Both the position numbers and the translations under genes were made by a program. A stretch of DNA of 64,000 nucleotides from Acidobacteriota bacterium (lineage in GTDB: Bacteria; Acidobacteriota; Terriglobia; Terriglobales; Acidobacteriaceae): contig JABCZL010000008.1 of the NCBI GenBank assembly GCA_013289685.1, forward strand, positions 1-64,000, written 5' to 3'. Below are positions 25,254 through 35,317 of the stretch, one piece after another (positions within the stretch are counted from its first letter, which is position 1; the number at the start of each line of letters is the position of its first letter). The notes beneath the pieces are model-generated. The model did no database searches. It was not told the DNA's origin and saw only the letters and a program-made list of their open reading frames with translations.

Positions 25254-27986
25254 ATGATCGGCCAGATCATCTCTCACTACCGCATCCTCGAGAAGCTTGG
25301 CGGCGGCGGCATGGGCGTGGTTTACAAGGCCGAGGATTTGCGCCTCCATCGCTTTATCGCCCTCAAGTTCCTGCCCGATGACGTTGCCCGCGACCCTCAG
25401 TCGCTTGCCCGCCTCCAGCGCGAGGCCCAGGCGGCATCCGCTCTGAACCACCCCAACATCTGCACCATTCACGATATCGGCGAGCAGGACGGCCAGGCGT
25501 TTATCGCTATGGAGTTTCTGGATGGCGTGACGCTGAAGCACCGCATCGCCGGTCGTCCCATGGAAACCGAGGAGATTCTGTCGCTGGCCATCGAGATTGC
25601 GGACGCCCTCGATGCGGCGCACGCCAAAGGCATCGTGCACCGCGACATCAAGCCGGCGAACATCTTCGTCACCGAGCGTGGACACGCCAAGATTCTCGAC
25701 TTCGGGCTGGCGAAGGTGGCGTTCGCCGCCGGTTCCGCCGACCAGATTGCGTCGGCCAACACGATGACGGGGACGGTGGATGAACCGCACCTGACCAGTC
25801 CCGGCTCGACCTTGGGCACCGTCGCGTATATGTCGCCCGAGCAGGCCAAGGGCAAGGAACTGGACGGCCGAACCGATTTATTCTCATTTGGCGCCGTGCT
25901 GTATGAGATGTCGACCGGGACCCTGCCATTTCGAGGCGAAACGTCGGCCCTGATCTTCAATGCAATTCTGGAGCGCGCCCCAACTCCTGCCATCCGCCTC
26001 AACCCGAATCTTCCCGCGAAGCTGGATGACATCATTAACCGCGCGCTGGAGAAGGACCGCGAGCTGCGTTACCAGAGCGCGAAGGAGATGCGTTCGGAGT
26101 TGCTACGCCTGAAGCGCGATACGGATTCCAGCCGGCAAATGCCGGCAGCGAGTTCGGAGGGGCCGAGTTCTGCTCCGGCGGCGGGCCCGGCTGCGCATGC
26201 GGGCAGCAGTTCCGCCGTGGTCACGGCGGCCAAGCAGCACAAACTGGGACTCGGCGTCGGCAGTGCGGTCGTGATGCTGCTGGTTGCGGCCGCGGCTTAT
26301 GGAATTTATGCATTGCTCTCCCGCACCCGGCCTGCGCCCTTTCAGAATTTTTCTGTAAGCAAGGTGACCGAAACTGGCAAGGCCACTCGCGTGGCCATCT
26401 CGCCCGACGGCAAATATCTGCTCCACGTCGTGGACGAAAGCGGGCAGCAGAGCCTGTGGCTGCGCAACGTTCCGACCAACAGCAATACGCAGGTGGTGGC
26501 TCCGGGACCGTTCAACTACGCGGGCATACGTTTTTCCCCGGACGGTAACTACCTGTATTTCGTTCGTCTGGAGCCAGGCAGCCAGTCACTGAAATATTTG
26601 TATCGTGCTCCGGTGCTGGGCGGCACTCCGCAAAAGCTGGTGACCGACATCGATTCGAACATCAGCTTCTCGCCCGACGGCAAGAAATTCGCCTACCTGC
26701 TGGCGAATAATCCGAAGCCGGGCGAGTACCGACTGATCACCCGATCCGTGGAGGGGGGTGAAGAAAAGACGCTCATGACAGCACCCGTGAACGAAGCGGT
26801 GCTCGATGTGGCTTGGTCGCCCGATGGCAAGACCATCGTGATCCCGGTCTCACAGCCGGGAGATCAACTCGGCGGCCTGGCGGCCATCGACGTGGAGAGC
26901 GGCAAGCGCAACCTGTTCGTGATTTCGAATGACCTGTTCTTCACCCGTCCGGTTTGGCTTGCGGATGGCCGCGGACTGCTGGCTTTGGCTGTGCACGCCT
27001 TCTCCACGCAGGCCCAGATCGTTTTTGTTTCTTATCCAGCAGGTAAGGTGTCGCCCGTCACTCGCGACACCAACTCGTATATAGATCTCAGCGTCGCCGC
27101 CGATGGCCACACGGTGGCCGCGATTGAAGAGCAGACCCACCTGACTCCCTACGTGCTCTCCGACGGCGGCAGCAGTTCGCAAGCTCGTCCGTTCAACATC
27201 GAGGGAGCGCCCAGCTACGAGGTCTCCTGGACCCGGGATGGCCAACTCCTGGTCACGGCGATCACCAGCGGTGTGAGCCTGCTCAATCCCGATTCCGGTA
27301 GCAAGACGCCCTTGTTTTCCCAGTTCTCGTTTCCGGGTTTTGCCCACGCGTGCTCGGATGGACGCGTCATCCTCATGCTCATCGGTTCCGGAGCCAAAAT
27401 CCAGGGTCATCTCTTGCGAGCCGATGTGGATGGTGGAAATGCGAAGGAGCTCACGAGGGGTAAGTTTGACTTCTTGCCGGTCTGCTCCCCCGACGCCAAG
27501 TCTGTGCTCTATTCCGATGCGGACAACAAACTGCAGAAGGTTGGGACCGACGGCGGGGCATCGCAACAGATTTCGGAATTCCCAGTTTTCAGCCGCATCA
27601 CGATTTCTCCCGATGGCAAGGTTGCGGCATTTGTGAGTTCCCGCCCGGACGATACCAAAGAAAAACTCCTGCTGCAGCCTCTCGATTCCGGCCAGCCGCC
27701 CCGATTTGTGGAATTCGAACGGACGCGCGCAGAGTTCGCCCTGGGCATTGGCGTTGGGTCAATCGAGTTCAAGCGCGATGGGACAGGCGTCATCTACCCG
27801 GTGCGGGACGGCGCAACCGATAATCTGTGGCTGCAGCATCTTGACGGCTCGCCGGGAAAGCAACTCACCGATTTCAAGTCGGAGTTTATTCGCGACTTCG
27901 ATTACTCGTTCGACGGCAAGCAACTTGCCGTGGTCCGCGGACACCGGGAGTCTGACGTGGTGCTCATCCGCGAAGCGGAGAAATGA
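25254..27986 (+). CDS. Ser/Thr protein kinase with TolB/WD40-like beta-propeller
   Basis: 910 residues. Kinase domain about 8-280: GGGGMG (16-21), Lys38, HRDIKPAN (129-136), DFG (149-151), MSPEQ. Then a Ser/Ala/Pro-rich stretch, one TM helix about 338-358 ([20 protein letters not shown]), and a periplasmic propeller with [36 protein letters not shown] and similar blades. Its kinase domain is much closer to that of the 10370-12805 kinase (shared [24 protein letters not shown]-like helix, [19 protein letters not shown]) than to the 20049-22694 one, so these two share recent ancestry but have different sensor ends. Confidence 0.92.
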   Translation: MIGQIISHYRILEKLGGGGMGVVYKAEDLRLHRFIALKFLPDDVARDPQSLARLQREAQAASALNHPNICTIHDIGEQDGQAFIAMEFLDGVTLKHRIAGRPMETEEILSLAIEIADALDAAHAKGIVHRDIKPANIFVTERGHAKILDFGLAKVAFAAGSADQIASANTMTGTVDEPHLTSPGSTLGTVAYMSPEQAKGKELDGRTDLFSFGAVLYEMSTGTLPFRGETSALIFNAILERAPTPAIRLNPNLPAKLDDIINRALEKDRELRYQSAKEMRSELLRLKRDTDSSRQMPAASSEGPSSAPAAGPAAHAGSSSAVVTAAKQHKLGLGVGSAVVMLLVAAAAYGIYALLSRTRPAPFQNFSVSKVTETGKATRVAISPDGKYLLHVVDESGQQSLWLRNVPTNSNTQVVAPGPFNYAGIRFSPDGNYLYFVRLEPGSQSLKYLYRAPVLGGTPQKLVTDIDSNISFSPDGKKFAYLLANNPKPGEYRLITRSVEGGEEKTLMTAPVNEAVLDVAWSPDGKTIVIPVSQPGDQLGGLAAIDVESGKRNLFVISNDLFFTRPVWLADGRGLLALAVHAFSTQAQIVFVSYPAGKVSPVTRDTNSYIDLSVAADGHTVAAIEEQTHLTPYVLSDGGSSSQARPFNIEGAPSYEVSWTRDGQLLVTAITSGVSLLNPDSGSKTPLFSQFSFPGFAHACSDGRVILMLIGSGAKIQGHLLRADVDGGNAKELTRGKFDFLPVCSPDAKSVLYSDADNKLQKVGTDGGASQQISEFPVFSRITISPDGKVAAFVSSRPDDTKEKLLLQPLDSGQPPRFVEFERTRAEFALGIGVGSIEFKRDGTGVIYPVRDGATDNLWLQHLDGSPGKQLTDFKSEFIRDFDYSFDGKQLAVVRGHRESDVVLIREAEK

Positions 27987-28063
27987 CGCGGTCTACCGGC
28001 TCCTCCATCCGCGTACCTCCCCTATAATGAAGGCCCACCGTTCGGCGGTGGATCCCAGACCAA

Positions 28064-29542
28064 ATGCTGCAACCCGACTTCAAAGAATTTTCCCGGCTAG
28101 CGCGGGAGGCCACGCTGGTCCCGGTGGTGAAATCCGTGAGCGCGGATTTGCTGACGCCAGTTTCGGCGTTTCTGGCGATTGCGGAGAAAGAACCGCACGC
28201 TTTTCTGCTGGAGTCGGTGGAGCGGGGCGAGCAGATCGGGCGCTACACGTTTCTGGGGGCGCGGCCTTACATGCGGGTGAGGGCTCGCCAGGGCACGGTC
28301 GAGATTGAGCGCGGACGCCGGCGCGAAGTTCTGCGGGACAATGTTTTCCAGGTGGTGAAGCGGCTGCTGCGCGAGCACCGGCCCGCGATTGTTCCCGGGC
28401 TGCCTCCATTTACGGCAGGCGCCGTCGGATATTTTGCTTACGACGTGGTTCGCCAGCTGGAAAAAATTGGCGAGCATGCGAAAGACGATTTGGCGCTGCC
28501 CGACGCCGAGCTGATGTTCTTTGATCGCCTGCTGGCGTTTGATCATCTGCGGCATCAGATCCACATTATGGCGGCCGCCGATGTTTTCCGCGAAAGTCCT
28601 CGCAAGGCTTATGATCGGGCGCTTCGCGACATTGCTGCTCTGGAGCGGAAACTCGCGGCGGGGCTGAGTCCAGCCCTGTGGCGCAAGTCGGCGAAGACCA
28701 AGGAGGGCAAGCTCAAAGTTCATTCGGTCACGCGGCGCGAGACTTTCCTGCGCGGGGTGGAGCGCTGCAAGGAGTACATTGCCGCGGGCGACATTTTTCA
28801 GGTGGTGCTCTCGCAGCGGCTCGACTTTACGCCTGAGGTTGCGCCGTTTGATCTGTACCGCTCGCTGCGGCAGGTGAATCCGTCGCCATATCTTTATTTC
28901 CTGCGGTCGGGCGACACGCACATTCTCGGGTCCTCTCCCGAAATGCTCGTGCGCGTGACCGGGCGCAAACTGGAGTACCGGCCGATCGCGGGCACGCATC
29001 CGCGGGGGCGCGATGAAGCCGAGGACCAGCGGCTCGAACAGCAGATGCGCACCGACGAAAAAGAACGCGCCGAACATGTGATGCTGGTCGACTTGGGCCG
29101 CAACGACTTGGGACGCGTGAGCGAGTACGGGTCGGTCAAAGTGAAAGATTTGATGTACGTGGAGCGTTATTCGCACGTGATGCACCTGGTGTCGGCGCTG
29201 GAAGGCACGCTGCGCATGGGTCTGGACGCGCTCGACGCCTTCGCCGCTTGCTTCCCCGCGGGCACGCTCAGCGGAGCGCCCAAGGTGCGGGCCATGCAGA
29301 TCATCGAAGAACTGGAGCCGACGCGGCGTGGTATCTACGGGGGATCGGTGTTGTACGCTGACTTCGCGGGGAATTTAGACTCCTGTATCGGCATTCGCAC
29401 GCTGCTGATGCAGGGCAAGAAAGCATATCTGCAGGCGGGAGCGGGGATTGTGGCTGATTCCGATCCGGCGAGCGAATTTCAGGAGTCGATGAATAAGGCG
29501 CAGGCAGTGCTGCGGGCGGTGGAGAAAGCACGGGGTGCGTAA
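28064..29542 (+). CDS. trpE: Anthranilate synthase component I
   Basis: Converts chorismate to anthranilate with ammonia from the TrpG subunit, the first tryptophan-specific step. 492 residues. N-terminal LLES (about 48-51) belongs to the tryptophan feedback site. The catalytic C-terminal half carries IFQVVLSQR, PSPYLYFL, SSPEML, PIAGTHPRG, DLGRNDLGRV, HLVSALEG, PAGTLSGAPK and GAGIVADSDP. PIAGTHPRG has His where PIAGTRPRG is usual; a PabB role cannot be excluded but LLES favours TrpE. A TATAAT box lies at 28023-28028, without a good -35. Its partner trpG is 2 kb away on the opposite strand. Confidence 0.93.
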   Translation: MLQPDFKEFSRLAREATLVPVVKSVSADLLTPVSAFLAIAEKEPHAFLLESVERGEQIGRYTFLGARPYMRVRARQGTVEIERGRRREVLRDNVFQVVKRLLREHRPAIVPGLPPFTAGAVGYFAYDVVRQLEKIGEHAKDDLALPDAELMFFDRLLAFDHLRHQIHIMAAADVFRESPRKAYDRALRDIAALERKLAAGLSPALWRKSAKTKEGKLKVHSVTRRETFLRGVERCKEYIAAGDIFQVVLSQRLDFTPEVAPFDLYRSLRQVNPSPYLYFLRSGDTHILGSSPEMLVRVTGRKLEYRPIAGTHPRGRDEAEDQRLEQQMRTDEKERAEHVMLVDLGRNDLGRVSEYGSVKVKDLMYVERYSHVMHLVSALEGTLRMGLDALDAFAACFPAGTLSGAPKVRAMQIIEELEPTRRGIYGGSVLYADFAGNLDSCIGIRTLLMQGKKAYLQAGAGIVADSDPASEFQESMNKAQAVLRAVEKARGA

Positions 29543-29590
29543 ATTGGAAAGGCGATGCGTATGAGTTCCTTTCGAGGAGGGCTCTTCGTT

Positions 29591-30154
29591 GTGCTCCGAA
29601 AATCTTTGATTTCGTTCGTCTTTCTCACCCTGACAGCTTGGGCCCAAGATACCGACCCTCACCATATCCCGGAGTGCGGAAAGGCGAAGGTCCATTTGGC
29701 GAATCCACAATACCTGACCACCGCGGGTGGGATCGTGGCGGTTGAATTGCCTGATGGGTGGGTTCTTGATGCGAATAGGAAAGGGGTCTTTTATTTCCTG
29801 AAACGAAGGGAAGATTACAACAGCGCCAGAACCCTGATGTACGTGAACGTCGAAAAGCGGGAGGGATCCCTTGAGCGTGCGGTGCAGAAGGACAGGCAGT
29901 CTTTTCAAAAGAACTGTGATGCGACAGAGGTGAGGGACCTCGCAAAACCAGGATTGCTTGAACAGGGCTGTGAGTGCAGGACCCAGTTGTTCTCCTGCCA
30001 GCGAAAACAGAATCCCTACGTTGATCTGGTCACGAAGATTTCCATAGATGGTTTGTTGCTCAATGTCGTTCTATCCGCCGACAGCGCGTCTGAACTCTCA
30101 AGCTACAGGAAGGACTACGACTTTGTGCTGAGACACCTGACGGTCGTGAAGTAG
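29591..30154 (+). CDS. Exported protein of unknown function
   Basis: 187 residues with a signal peptide (LRKSLISFVFLTLTAWAQD). GTG 29591 has GAGGAGG 10 bp upstream; ATGs at 29555 and 29561 would add 10-12 residues. The mature part contains AVELPDGWVLDANRKGVFYFLKR and five Cys clustered as C-x...C-x-C...C, suggesting disulfides in the periplasm. It somewhat recalls small proteins that test a stress or surfactant-type fold, but I do not recognise a family. It follows trpE by 48 bp and may be co-transcribed. Confidence 0.65.
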   Translation: MLRKSLISFVFLTLTAWAQDTDPHHIPECGKAKVHLANPQYLTTAGGIVAVELPDGWVLDANRKGVFYFLKRREDYNSARTLMYVNVEKREGSLERAVQKDRQSFQKNCDATEVRDLAKPGLLEQGCECRTQLFSCQRKQNPYVDLVTKISIDGLLLNVVLSADSASELSSYRKDYDFVLRHLTVVK

Positions 30155-30266
30155 GGACTCAATTTCATAACGCGAGAAATTTAGCGACGAGTTTTTCCCC
30201 ACGTCCGTCTGCGCCGCCCAAGCCCGAGCCGGGGAGACCGTCATCGTCCGCAAGATTCTTCCTGCG

Positions 30267-31526
30267 TTATTCGCACTTCCGAGGTTCTGAACTTGGGGGC
30301 GGCGCGCAGTGCGGCGTGATTTCTCCGGCTCCGGGATCGGTGTTCTGGGAGTTGTGGGCGAAACACCAGCGCACCAGAGACTGCGGGTAATCACGACGAA
30401 CACCCATCGGCACATCGGGCTCGCGGACTTCCTGAAAAGCGAACTGAATCGTTCCATCCGCCGCAACAGTGCCGATCAGATAACCGTAAACGTCTTTCTT
30501 CGCGGTGTCGGACGGCGGCACGGGCAGCGCGTAACGCTCGGCTCCGCCGGTCCCGACGATCCATCCCGGCAATGGTTCGCCTTTTTTCTGCAATTCCGGT
30601 GTGTCGAAAATGTTTTCCAGATAGTAGTGCGAATGACTGGAAAGTACGTACACCGGCTTGGTGGTCTGCGTGTGGAAGGCTAGCAACTTATCGTAGGCTT
30701 TCTGGCCGCTCTCGCGCGCCCCGGACACTTTGCTGTCGCCCATGCTGTGGTGGTTGCCGACGCTGTCGGGAAGCGCTTCATGCATGCCCACTACAATGCT
30801 TTTCACGTCCTTGTCGTTGGTGTCGCGCTGCAAAACGCCGTCGAGCCAGGTCAATTGCGATTCGGGAAAGCAGTCGGACGCGTTGTCGAGATAGATGAAG
30901 TCGACACCTCTTTGGACCCAGTGATAATAGGCCTGCGGGAGGGGTGGCTCCGACGGTTCGTCGGTGTTTTTCTTTGCCTTTTTTTCTTTGGCAGCTGGAG
31001 ACGATTGCGCAGCCTCATCCTTCACGCGCTGATCGTGTAAGGCAGGCTGGTCGAGCCAGGCGGCGAACTGCCGGCGGAACTGAATTTTGTCTTTGGGCGG
31101 AATGGTTTCGTGGTTGCCGATCCCAACATAGAAGGGCAAATTGCCGAAGGCGGCGATCTGGTGGTCGATGAAGTCCGGCCAGGCGCGCGGCAAGTAGAGG
31201 CTGCAACTCAGAAAGTTGCCATCGTTGGCGGCCGCGAAGGCCATGTCCTCGTCGATTTTGGAAATCGCGCGCAGATCGCCGAGATGCCAGTAGAAGCTGG
31301 GAGAAAACTGTACGCTTTGCGCGGCAATCGCGGGCATGACTATGTCTCCGCAATTGCGCGAGTCTCCGGAAGCGATGAAACGCCACGATCCTTCGGGCAG
31401 CGCACGAACGGCCGCGTTGCCGCGCACGCGGAACTGCCCAGACGATACATCCTGAGCCCAGGCTGTGAGACTTGCCGCCAGCACAAGTCCGAAAAGCAGG
31501 ATCGAGCTAAGAGATCTGCGCGCCAC
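30267..31526 (-). CDS. Exported calcineurin-like metallophosphoesterase
   Basis: 419 residues with a signal peptide (VARRSLSSILLFGLVLAASL...AWAQ). Landmarks of the metallophosphoesterase fold: FIASGDSRN (first Asp), HLGDLR (bridging Asp), GNHE (Asn-His), VVGMHEAL and SSHSHYYLEN (late His pair). Expected to hydrolyse phosphomono- or diesters in the periplasm with two metal ions. The Lys-rich segment about 180-200 (KEKKAKKNTDEPSEPP) is an insertion. I chose GTG 31526 (AGGGGA about 6 bp upstream) over ATG 31565, which has none. It converges with the exported protein before it. Confidence 0.82.
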   Translation of the reverse strand: MARRSLSSILLFGLVLAASLTAWAQDVSSGQFRVRGNAAVRALPEGSWRFIASGDSRNCGDIVMPAIAAQSVQFSPSFYWHLGDLRAISKIDEDMAFAAANDGNFLSCSLYLPRAWPDFIDHQIAAFGNLPFYVGIGNHETIPPKDKIQFRRQFAAWLDQPALHDQRVKDEAAQSSPAAKEKKAKKNTDEPSEPPLPQAYYHWVQRGVDFIYLDNASDCFPESQLTWLDGVLQRDTNDKDVKSIVVGMHEALPDSVGNHHSMGDSKVSGARESGQKAYDKLLAFHTQTTKPVYVLSSHSHYYLENIFDTPELQKKGEPLPGWIVGTGGAERYALPVPPSDTAKKDVYGYLIGTVAADGTIQFAFQEVREPDVPMGVRRDYPQSLVRWCFAHNSQNTDPGAGEITPHCAPPPSSEPRKCE

Positions 31527-31577
31527 GACGCTTCCCCTGATAACAGAAAACCTGTTAGGAAACATGCAGCGATTTCA

Positions 31578-32153
31578 TCACAGATTCAGAAAGTTGGCTA
31601 CCAGATGCTTTCCGGCGTCTGTGAGCACGCTCTCGGGATGGAACTGCACGCCCTCGACTGGATGATTCCGGTGACGCAGGCCCATGATGGTGCGGGTGCC
31701 GTCTTTTTCGGTGGTCCAGGCGCTGACTTCCAATTCGGCGGGCAGATCCTTTTCCTCGACGATGAGCGAATGATAGCGCGTGGCCGTCATGGGCATGGGC
31801 AGACCTTGAAAGACGGTTCGGTTGTCGTGCATGACCGCGCTAGTCTTGCCATGCATGAGATGGGCCGCGCGGACCACGTGTCCGCCGAACGCTTCGCCGA
31901 TCGCCTGGTGCCCCAGGCAGACTCCGAGCACGGGAACCTTGCCGGTAAAGTGGCGGATCAGTTCGATGCTGATGCCTGCTTCCTGCGGGGTGCACGGGCC
32001 CGGAGAAACGACAATTCGTTCGGGCCGCATTTTCTCGACCTGGCTCACGGTAACCTGATCGTTGCGGCGAACCTCGACTTCGGCGCCCAGTTCACCGATG
32101 TATTGCACCAGGTTGTAGGTAAACGAATCGTAGTTGTCGAGTACGAAAATCAA
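31578..32153 (-). CDS. trpG: Anthranilate/aminodeoxychorismate synthase glutaminase
   Basis: 191-residue class I glutamine amidotransferase supplying ammonia to TrpE (and in many bacteria also PabB). Triad: Cys in [12 protein letters not shown] (about 79), His-Glu in [11 protein letters not shown] near 170. [12 protein letters not shown] at the start and VSPGPCTP are diagnostic of TrpG/PabA. It lies on the opposite strand from trpE with two genes between, so the pair is not an operon. Only one such subunit is in the window, so dual use is possible. Confidence 0.92.
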   Translation of the reverse strand: MIFVLDNYDSFTYNLVQYIGELGAEVEVRRNDQVTVSQVEKMRPERIVVSPGPCTPQEAGISIELIRHFTGKVPVLGVCLGHQAIGEAFGGHVVRAAHLMHGKTSAVMHDNRTVFQGLPMPMTATRYHSLIVEEKDLPAELEVSAWTTEKDGTRTIMGLRHRNHPVEGVQFHPESVLTDAGKHLVANFLNL

Positions 32154-32332
32154 GCGATTCCCACTCCTGCATCAGCATTCCTGCTCATATCAGCTTACAC
32201 CGGAGTAACCGGTCGGGTGTTTCTCCCCTGAAAGAGCCACCCGGTGACCCAAGGGTGGTATTGACCCTGCTGCTGGCGCGTAGCATCCTCAATTATCGTT
32301 TCAAACGCTGTTTCAGCCACTTTGGAGGGTGC

Positions 32333-32653
32333 ATGGCCGAGCCCCAGCAGGAGAAACGCGGCGCGCGACGCTTCCCGCTCCGCGTACCGGTTACCGTCGA
32401 TCACGAGAACGCCGCGCAGCCGGCCCAGCTTCGTGACGTCAGCGCCCGGGGCATTTGTTTTTATCTGGAATCCGCCATCGCTCAAGGATCGCCGATTGGA
32501 TTCACGCTGACCCTGCCGCCCGAGATCACGCTGACGGAGAGCATTCGCGTGCAATGCAAAGGCCGCGTGGTGCGAGTAGAGAACGCAAGAGCCGACGGCA
32601 AACTCGCCGTCGCGGCGGTCATCGAGGAATACGAGTTTCTTGCGGAAGTGTAA
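32333..32653 (+). CDS. PilZ domain protein
   Basis: 106 residues, a single PilZ domain that binds cyclic di-GMP: RxxxR at 9-13 (RGARR) and DxSxxG at 35-40 (DVSARG). Acts as a cytoplasmic c-di-GMP receptor on motility or surface processes. ATG 32333 is chosen for GGAGGG just upstream; the longer frame before it is not PilZ-like. A GGDEF cyclase at the far end of the window could supply the ligand, but no specific link is shown. Confidence 0.85.
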   Translation: MAEPQQEKRGARRFPLRVPVTVDHENAAQPAQLRDVSARGICFYLESAIAQGSPIGFTLTLPPEITLTESIRVQCKGRVVRVENARADGKLAVAAVIEEYEFLAEV

Positions 32654-32656
32654 AGC

Positions 32657-32737
32657 CAGTGATTAGTGATTCGTGGCTAGTGTCTAGTAAAGACGCACGC
32701 CCCATCGCTAATCACTAACCACTAACCACTAACCACT
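32657..32737. repeat. Dispersed inverted repeat, AGTGATTAGTGG family
   Basis: Left arm with AGTGATTAGTG and GTGGCTAGTG, right arm CTAATCACTAACCACTAACC at 32708 onward; a second copy of the same design stands at 58882-58969 between ftsA and ftsZ. The central 20-25 bases are not conserved. Confidence 0.75.
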
Positions 32738-32804
32738 TTCTTCACCCTTCTCTCCCATCCATCGCAAGTGATATGTTTCCTTCAAGCTTCCATTGAGGGA
32801 TTCC

Positions 32805-34202
32805 GTGCCGCGACCTGGGTTCAAATTTGTGTGTGGGATGTTGGTTGCGGCGCTGATGGTTGCTGCATCTGCGGCTCAGACCTTTGGTCCGCCGCCGGTG
32901 GTGACGAGCGTTCGCATTGTTCATGAACGCGGCGTGCCGGCAGTGGAAATTCTGACCAGCGGCGGCCCGGTGATTCCTGAGATCCAGACGCTCGATTCGC
33001 CGTCGCGCCTGGTCATCGACTTACCCAACTCCCGTCTGGGATTGACGCAGAGGCGGATTCCAATTCAGAAGGAACACATCCTCGCGATCCGCATCGATCA
33101 ATTCCAACGGCAACCTCCGGTCACGCGCATTGTTCTCGACTTGCAGGCGCCCTACGGCTACACGTGGGACGGCGCGGGCCATCGCCTGATGGTGCGGCTG
33201 AAGCCGGCGGAGGATGTGAACGCCGGCGGAAAGTCGTCGCCGCTGCAGCCGCCGACTGTGCCGGGCTTGTCGCTGGGCACAAATCCGGCGGTGGTACCGG
33301 TGACCAGTGGTTCGGGCGCGATGGCGCTGGCCGGAAGCCGCATCGGGGCAGGTGCGTCGGTGACGGCGGGTTCGGAGACGGCGGTGCTGCGGGTGTCTGG
33401 CGGGGGAGAAGTTCGGATATGTCCGGGCACCACCGTTTCGGTGACGCCCTCGCAGACCAGACGCGACTTGATGTTCGGCATGAGCACGGGCGCGATCGAA
33501 GCTCACTATTCGCTGCGCGCGTCGGCCGACACGGTGCTGACTCCAGATTTCCGCATCTTGTTCGCGGGGCCGGGAGAATTCCACTACGCCATCAGCACCG
33601 ACTCGCACGGTACAACCTGCGTGCGGGCGCTGAAGGGCAATACCTCTTCGGCGATCGTCTCAGAGCTTATGGGAGATCGCATCTATCAGGTCAAGCCGGC
33701 CGAGCAGGCGGTGTTTCATTCCGGACAGATCGACAAGGTGGACGGCGACGTTCCGCTGGAGTGCGGATGCCCTTCGCCTTCGCCAGTGATGCAGGCTCAG
33801 GCTCCTTTTGCGCCGAATGTTCCGGACTCGGAGTTGCCGGAGAAGGTGCGCATCGGCGGGAGCGAGACTCCGGCTGCGCCCGCGGTCACGACTTCGGCAG
33901 ACGCGTCCGGTGCTGGCACCAGGCTCTCGAATGGGCCGGAGACGGCACCCCTGCCGGCTTCTCAGCCGAACGACGTCCACGTGCAGGTGGATGCTCCATT
34001 GGTATTCACTCCCAAGAACCGCGCGGCTGCGGCGTTGCCGCCGCCCGTGCAGGCGGCCAAAGACTTGCCGGTGGAGGATTCCGCGGCCCGGCAGGTTCAT
34101 CTTGATGCCGTGGTCCAGGCGCCGCCGCCGGAGAAGCAGAAGCCCGAGCACCGCGGTTTTTTCCGCCGGCTCGGGGGATTCTTCGCCGCGATCTTCAAGT
34201 AG
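32805..34202 (+). CDS. AMIN domain protein with FecR-like region
   Basis: 465 residues, exported (signal peptide ending ASAAQ). Residues about 30-130 form an AMIN domain ([18 protein letters not shown] ... [12 protein letters not shown]), which in secretins and amidases binds peptidoglycan or the outer membrane. Residues about 180-310 contain a FecR-like beta fold ([20 protein letters not shown]). The rest is Pro/Ala-rich with few constraints, ending in a basic-aromatic [15 protein letters not shown] that could be an amphipathic membrane anchor. GTG 32805 has GAGGGA 4 bp upstream; TTG 32793 is the alternative. Downstream is the TonB-like gene. Confidence 0.78.
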   Translation: MPRPGFKFVCGMLVAALMVAASAAQTFGPPPVVTSVRIVHERGVPAVEILTSGGPVIPEIQTLDSPSRLVIDLPNSRLGLTQRRIPIQKEHILAIRIDQFQRQPPVTRIVLDLQAPYGYTWDGAGHRLMVRLKPAEDVNAGGKSSPLQPPTVPGLSLGTNPAVVPVTSGSGAMALAGSRIGAGASVTAGSETAVLRVSGGGEVRICPGTTVSVTPSQTRRDLMFGMSTGAIEAHYSLRASADTVLTPDFRILFAGPGEFHYAISTDSHGTTCVRALKGNTSSAIVSELMGDRIYQVKPAEQAVFHSGQIDKVDGDVPLECGCPSPSPVMQAQAPFAPNVPDSELPEKVRIGGSETPAAPAVTTSADASGAGTRLSNGPETAPLPASQPNDVHVQVDAPLVFTPKNRAAAALPPPVQAAKDLPVEDSAARQVHLDAVVQAPPPEKQKPEHRGFFRRLGGFFAAIFK

Positions 34203-34212
34203 AAGGCTTCTT

Positions 34213-34310
34213 GTAGCGCCGGCATCTTGCCGGCTGTCGGGAGGGCACCTAGCCCTCGCAGGTGCGCGGGCGGGACGCCCCCGCGACAGCCGCCGGGACG
34301 GCGGCGCTAC
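34213..34310. repeat. Palindromic repeat GTAGCGCCG family
   Basis: GTAGCGCCGGCATCTTGCCG (34213 onward) is mirrored by CGGGACGGCGGCGCTAC (to 34310), enclosing smaller hairpins (GGGACGCCCCCGCG). It fills the space between the AMIN gene and the TonB gene. Confidence 0.65.
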
Positions 34311-34402
34311 TTTTGCGGCGGCTACTTTTTCCTGGGAAATCCTTTTTGGGCGGTTGTGCGTCGTACGGCAGGTTGGCGACAACCTGTCGGCAGGAGCGAC
34401 TC

Positions 34403-34963
34403 ATGACCGCTGCATCGCCCGGGCCGGGGCCGAATATCTTTTCGATGCTCTCGACGGAAAACGACGGACTGTACCGCGCGCGGCGCGAGACTTTCATCCT
34501 CTCAATGCTCGGGCAGGCTGCGATCGTGGGACTGCTGATCTATTTCACGAGCTGCGTGATCCAGCATCCGCCCGAGTTCGTCAATAAGCTCCCCAACCTG
34601 AACGAGCTTCCGTTGATCTTTTCAGGGCGGAACGGTGGCGGAGGCGGCAACCATGATCCGCTCCCGGCCTCACATGGGAACATTCCACCCGCGTCGCTCG
34701 ATCCTCAGCTGGTGCCTCCGACCGTGATTCTCGCGAAGGAACCGCCGAAGCTTCCCATGCCGGAGACAGTGAATGTGGCCCCGGACATCGCGCTGGCGCA
34801 GGGCGGACAGATTGGCGATCCTTTCTCGAAGTTTTCTCTGCTCTCCGACGGACCGGGCGGTCCCACAGGGATCGGGCTGGGATGTTGCGGTGGCATCGGG
34901 CCCGGAACCGGGCCGTTCGTTGGCGACGGTCCGCCGGGAATTTTCCCGATGGCAAGGGTATGA
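34403..34963 (+). CDS. TonB-family protein, N-terminal part (split gene)
   Basis: 186 residues. ATG 34403 has AGGAG upstream. A single TM helix at about residues 32-54 (MLGQAAIVGLLIYF) is followed by a Gly/Pro-rich periplasmic region (GGGGGN, GLGCCGGIGPGTGPFVG) as in TonB proteins, but the frame ends at TGA 34961-34963 without the C-terminal receptor-binding domain. That domain begins in another frame at 34960 and overlaps this stop by ATGA. Either one base was lost around 34943-34956 or the gene is now two coupled ORFs. Confidence 0.7.
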   Translation: MTAASPGPGPNIFSMLSTENDGLYRARRETFILSMLGQAAIVGLLIYFTSCVIQHPPEFVNKLPNLNELPLIFSGRNGGGGGNHDPLPASHGNIPPASLDPQLVPPTVILAKEPPKLPMPETVNVAPDIALAQGGQIGDPFSKFSLLSDGPGGPTGIGLGCCGGIGPGTGPFVGDGPPGIFPMARV

Positions 34964-35226
34964 CTGTGCCGCAGGTGATCTTCAACCCGGAGCCGAGCTT
35001 TTCTGAGGAAGCACGCAAGGCGAAGGCGCAGGGAATCGTGCTGCTGCTCTTGGTGGTCGGCAAGGACGGGCATCCGTACGATATCCGGGTGCGGCAGAGC
35101 CTGGGAATGGGCTTAGATGAGAAGGCGATTGAGGCGGTCAACCGCTGGCGCTTCCGGCCTGCCACGCTTAATGGCCAACCAGTGGCGACAAAGATTACGG
35201 TGCAGGTGGATTTTCACCTGTACTGA
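34960..35226 (+). CDS. TonB C-terminal domain (second part of split gene)
   Basis: 88 residues: VPQVIFNPEPSFSEEARKAK then a hydrophobic strand, GLDEKAIEAVNRWRF and QVDFHLY, a full TonB_C fold. In ordinary TonB-family proteins this is fused to the TM and Pro-rich part encoded just before. As an isolated ORF it has no signal peptide, so without ribosomal frameshifting it could not reach the periplasm. The ATG overlaps the upstream TGA as ATGA, and a weak AAGGG precedes it. Confidence 0.75.
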   Translation: MTVPQVIFNPEPSFSEEARKAKAQGIVLLLLVVGKDGHPYDIRVRQSLGMGLDEKAIEAVNRWRFRPATLNGQPVATKITVQVDFHLY

Positions 35227-35235
35227 TGGGGCAAG

Positions 35236-35314
35236 AACCGGCGTCAGACCTCCGACCTCAGCCGTCCTGAGCCCTAACGGTCTGGGGTCCGACGGCTGAG
35301 GTCCGACGCCGGTT
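35236..35314. terminator. Long bidirectional hairpin
   Basis: AACCGGCGTC... (35236-35266) pairs with ...GACGCCGGTT (35291-35314) through an imperfect long stem, then TTTTTC on the plus strand. It lies between the convergent TonB and YtxH genes and probably ends both transcripts. Confidence 0.7.
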
Positions 35315-35317
35315 TTT

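Noticed and set aside
28097-29185. 362-residue minus-strand frame opposite trpE
   Set aside because: Shadow of trpE with no recognisable motif.
32700-32740. Possible CRISPR-like tandem (CTAACCA repeats)
   Set aside because: Units are 7 bp with no spacers; this is an arm of a dispersed inverted repeat that recurs at 58882.
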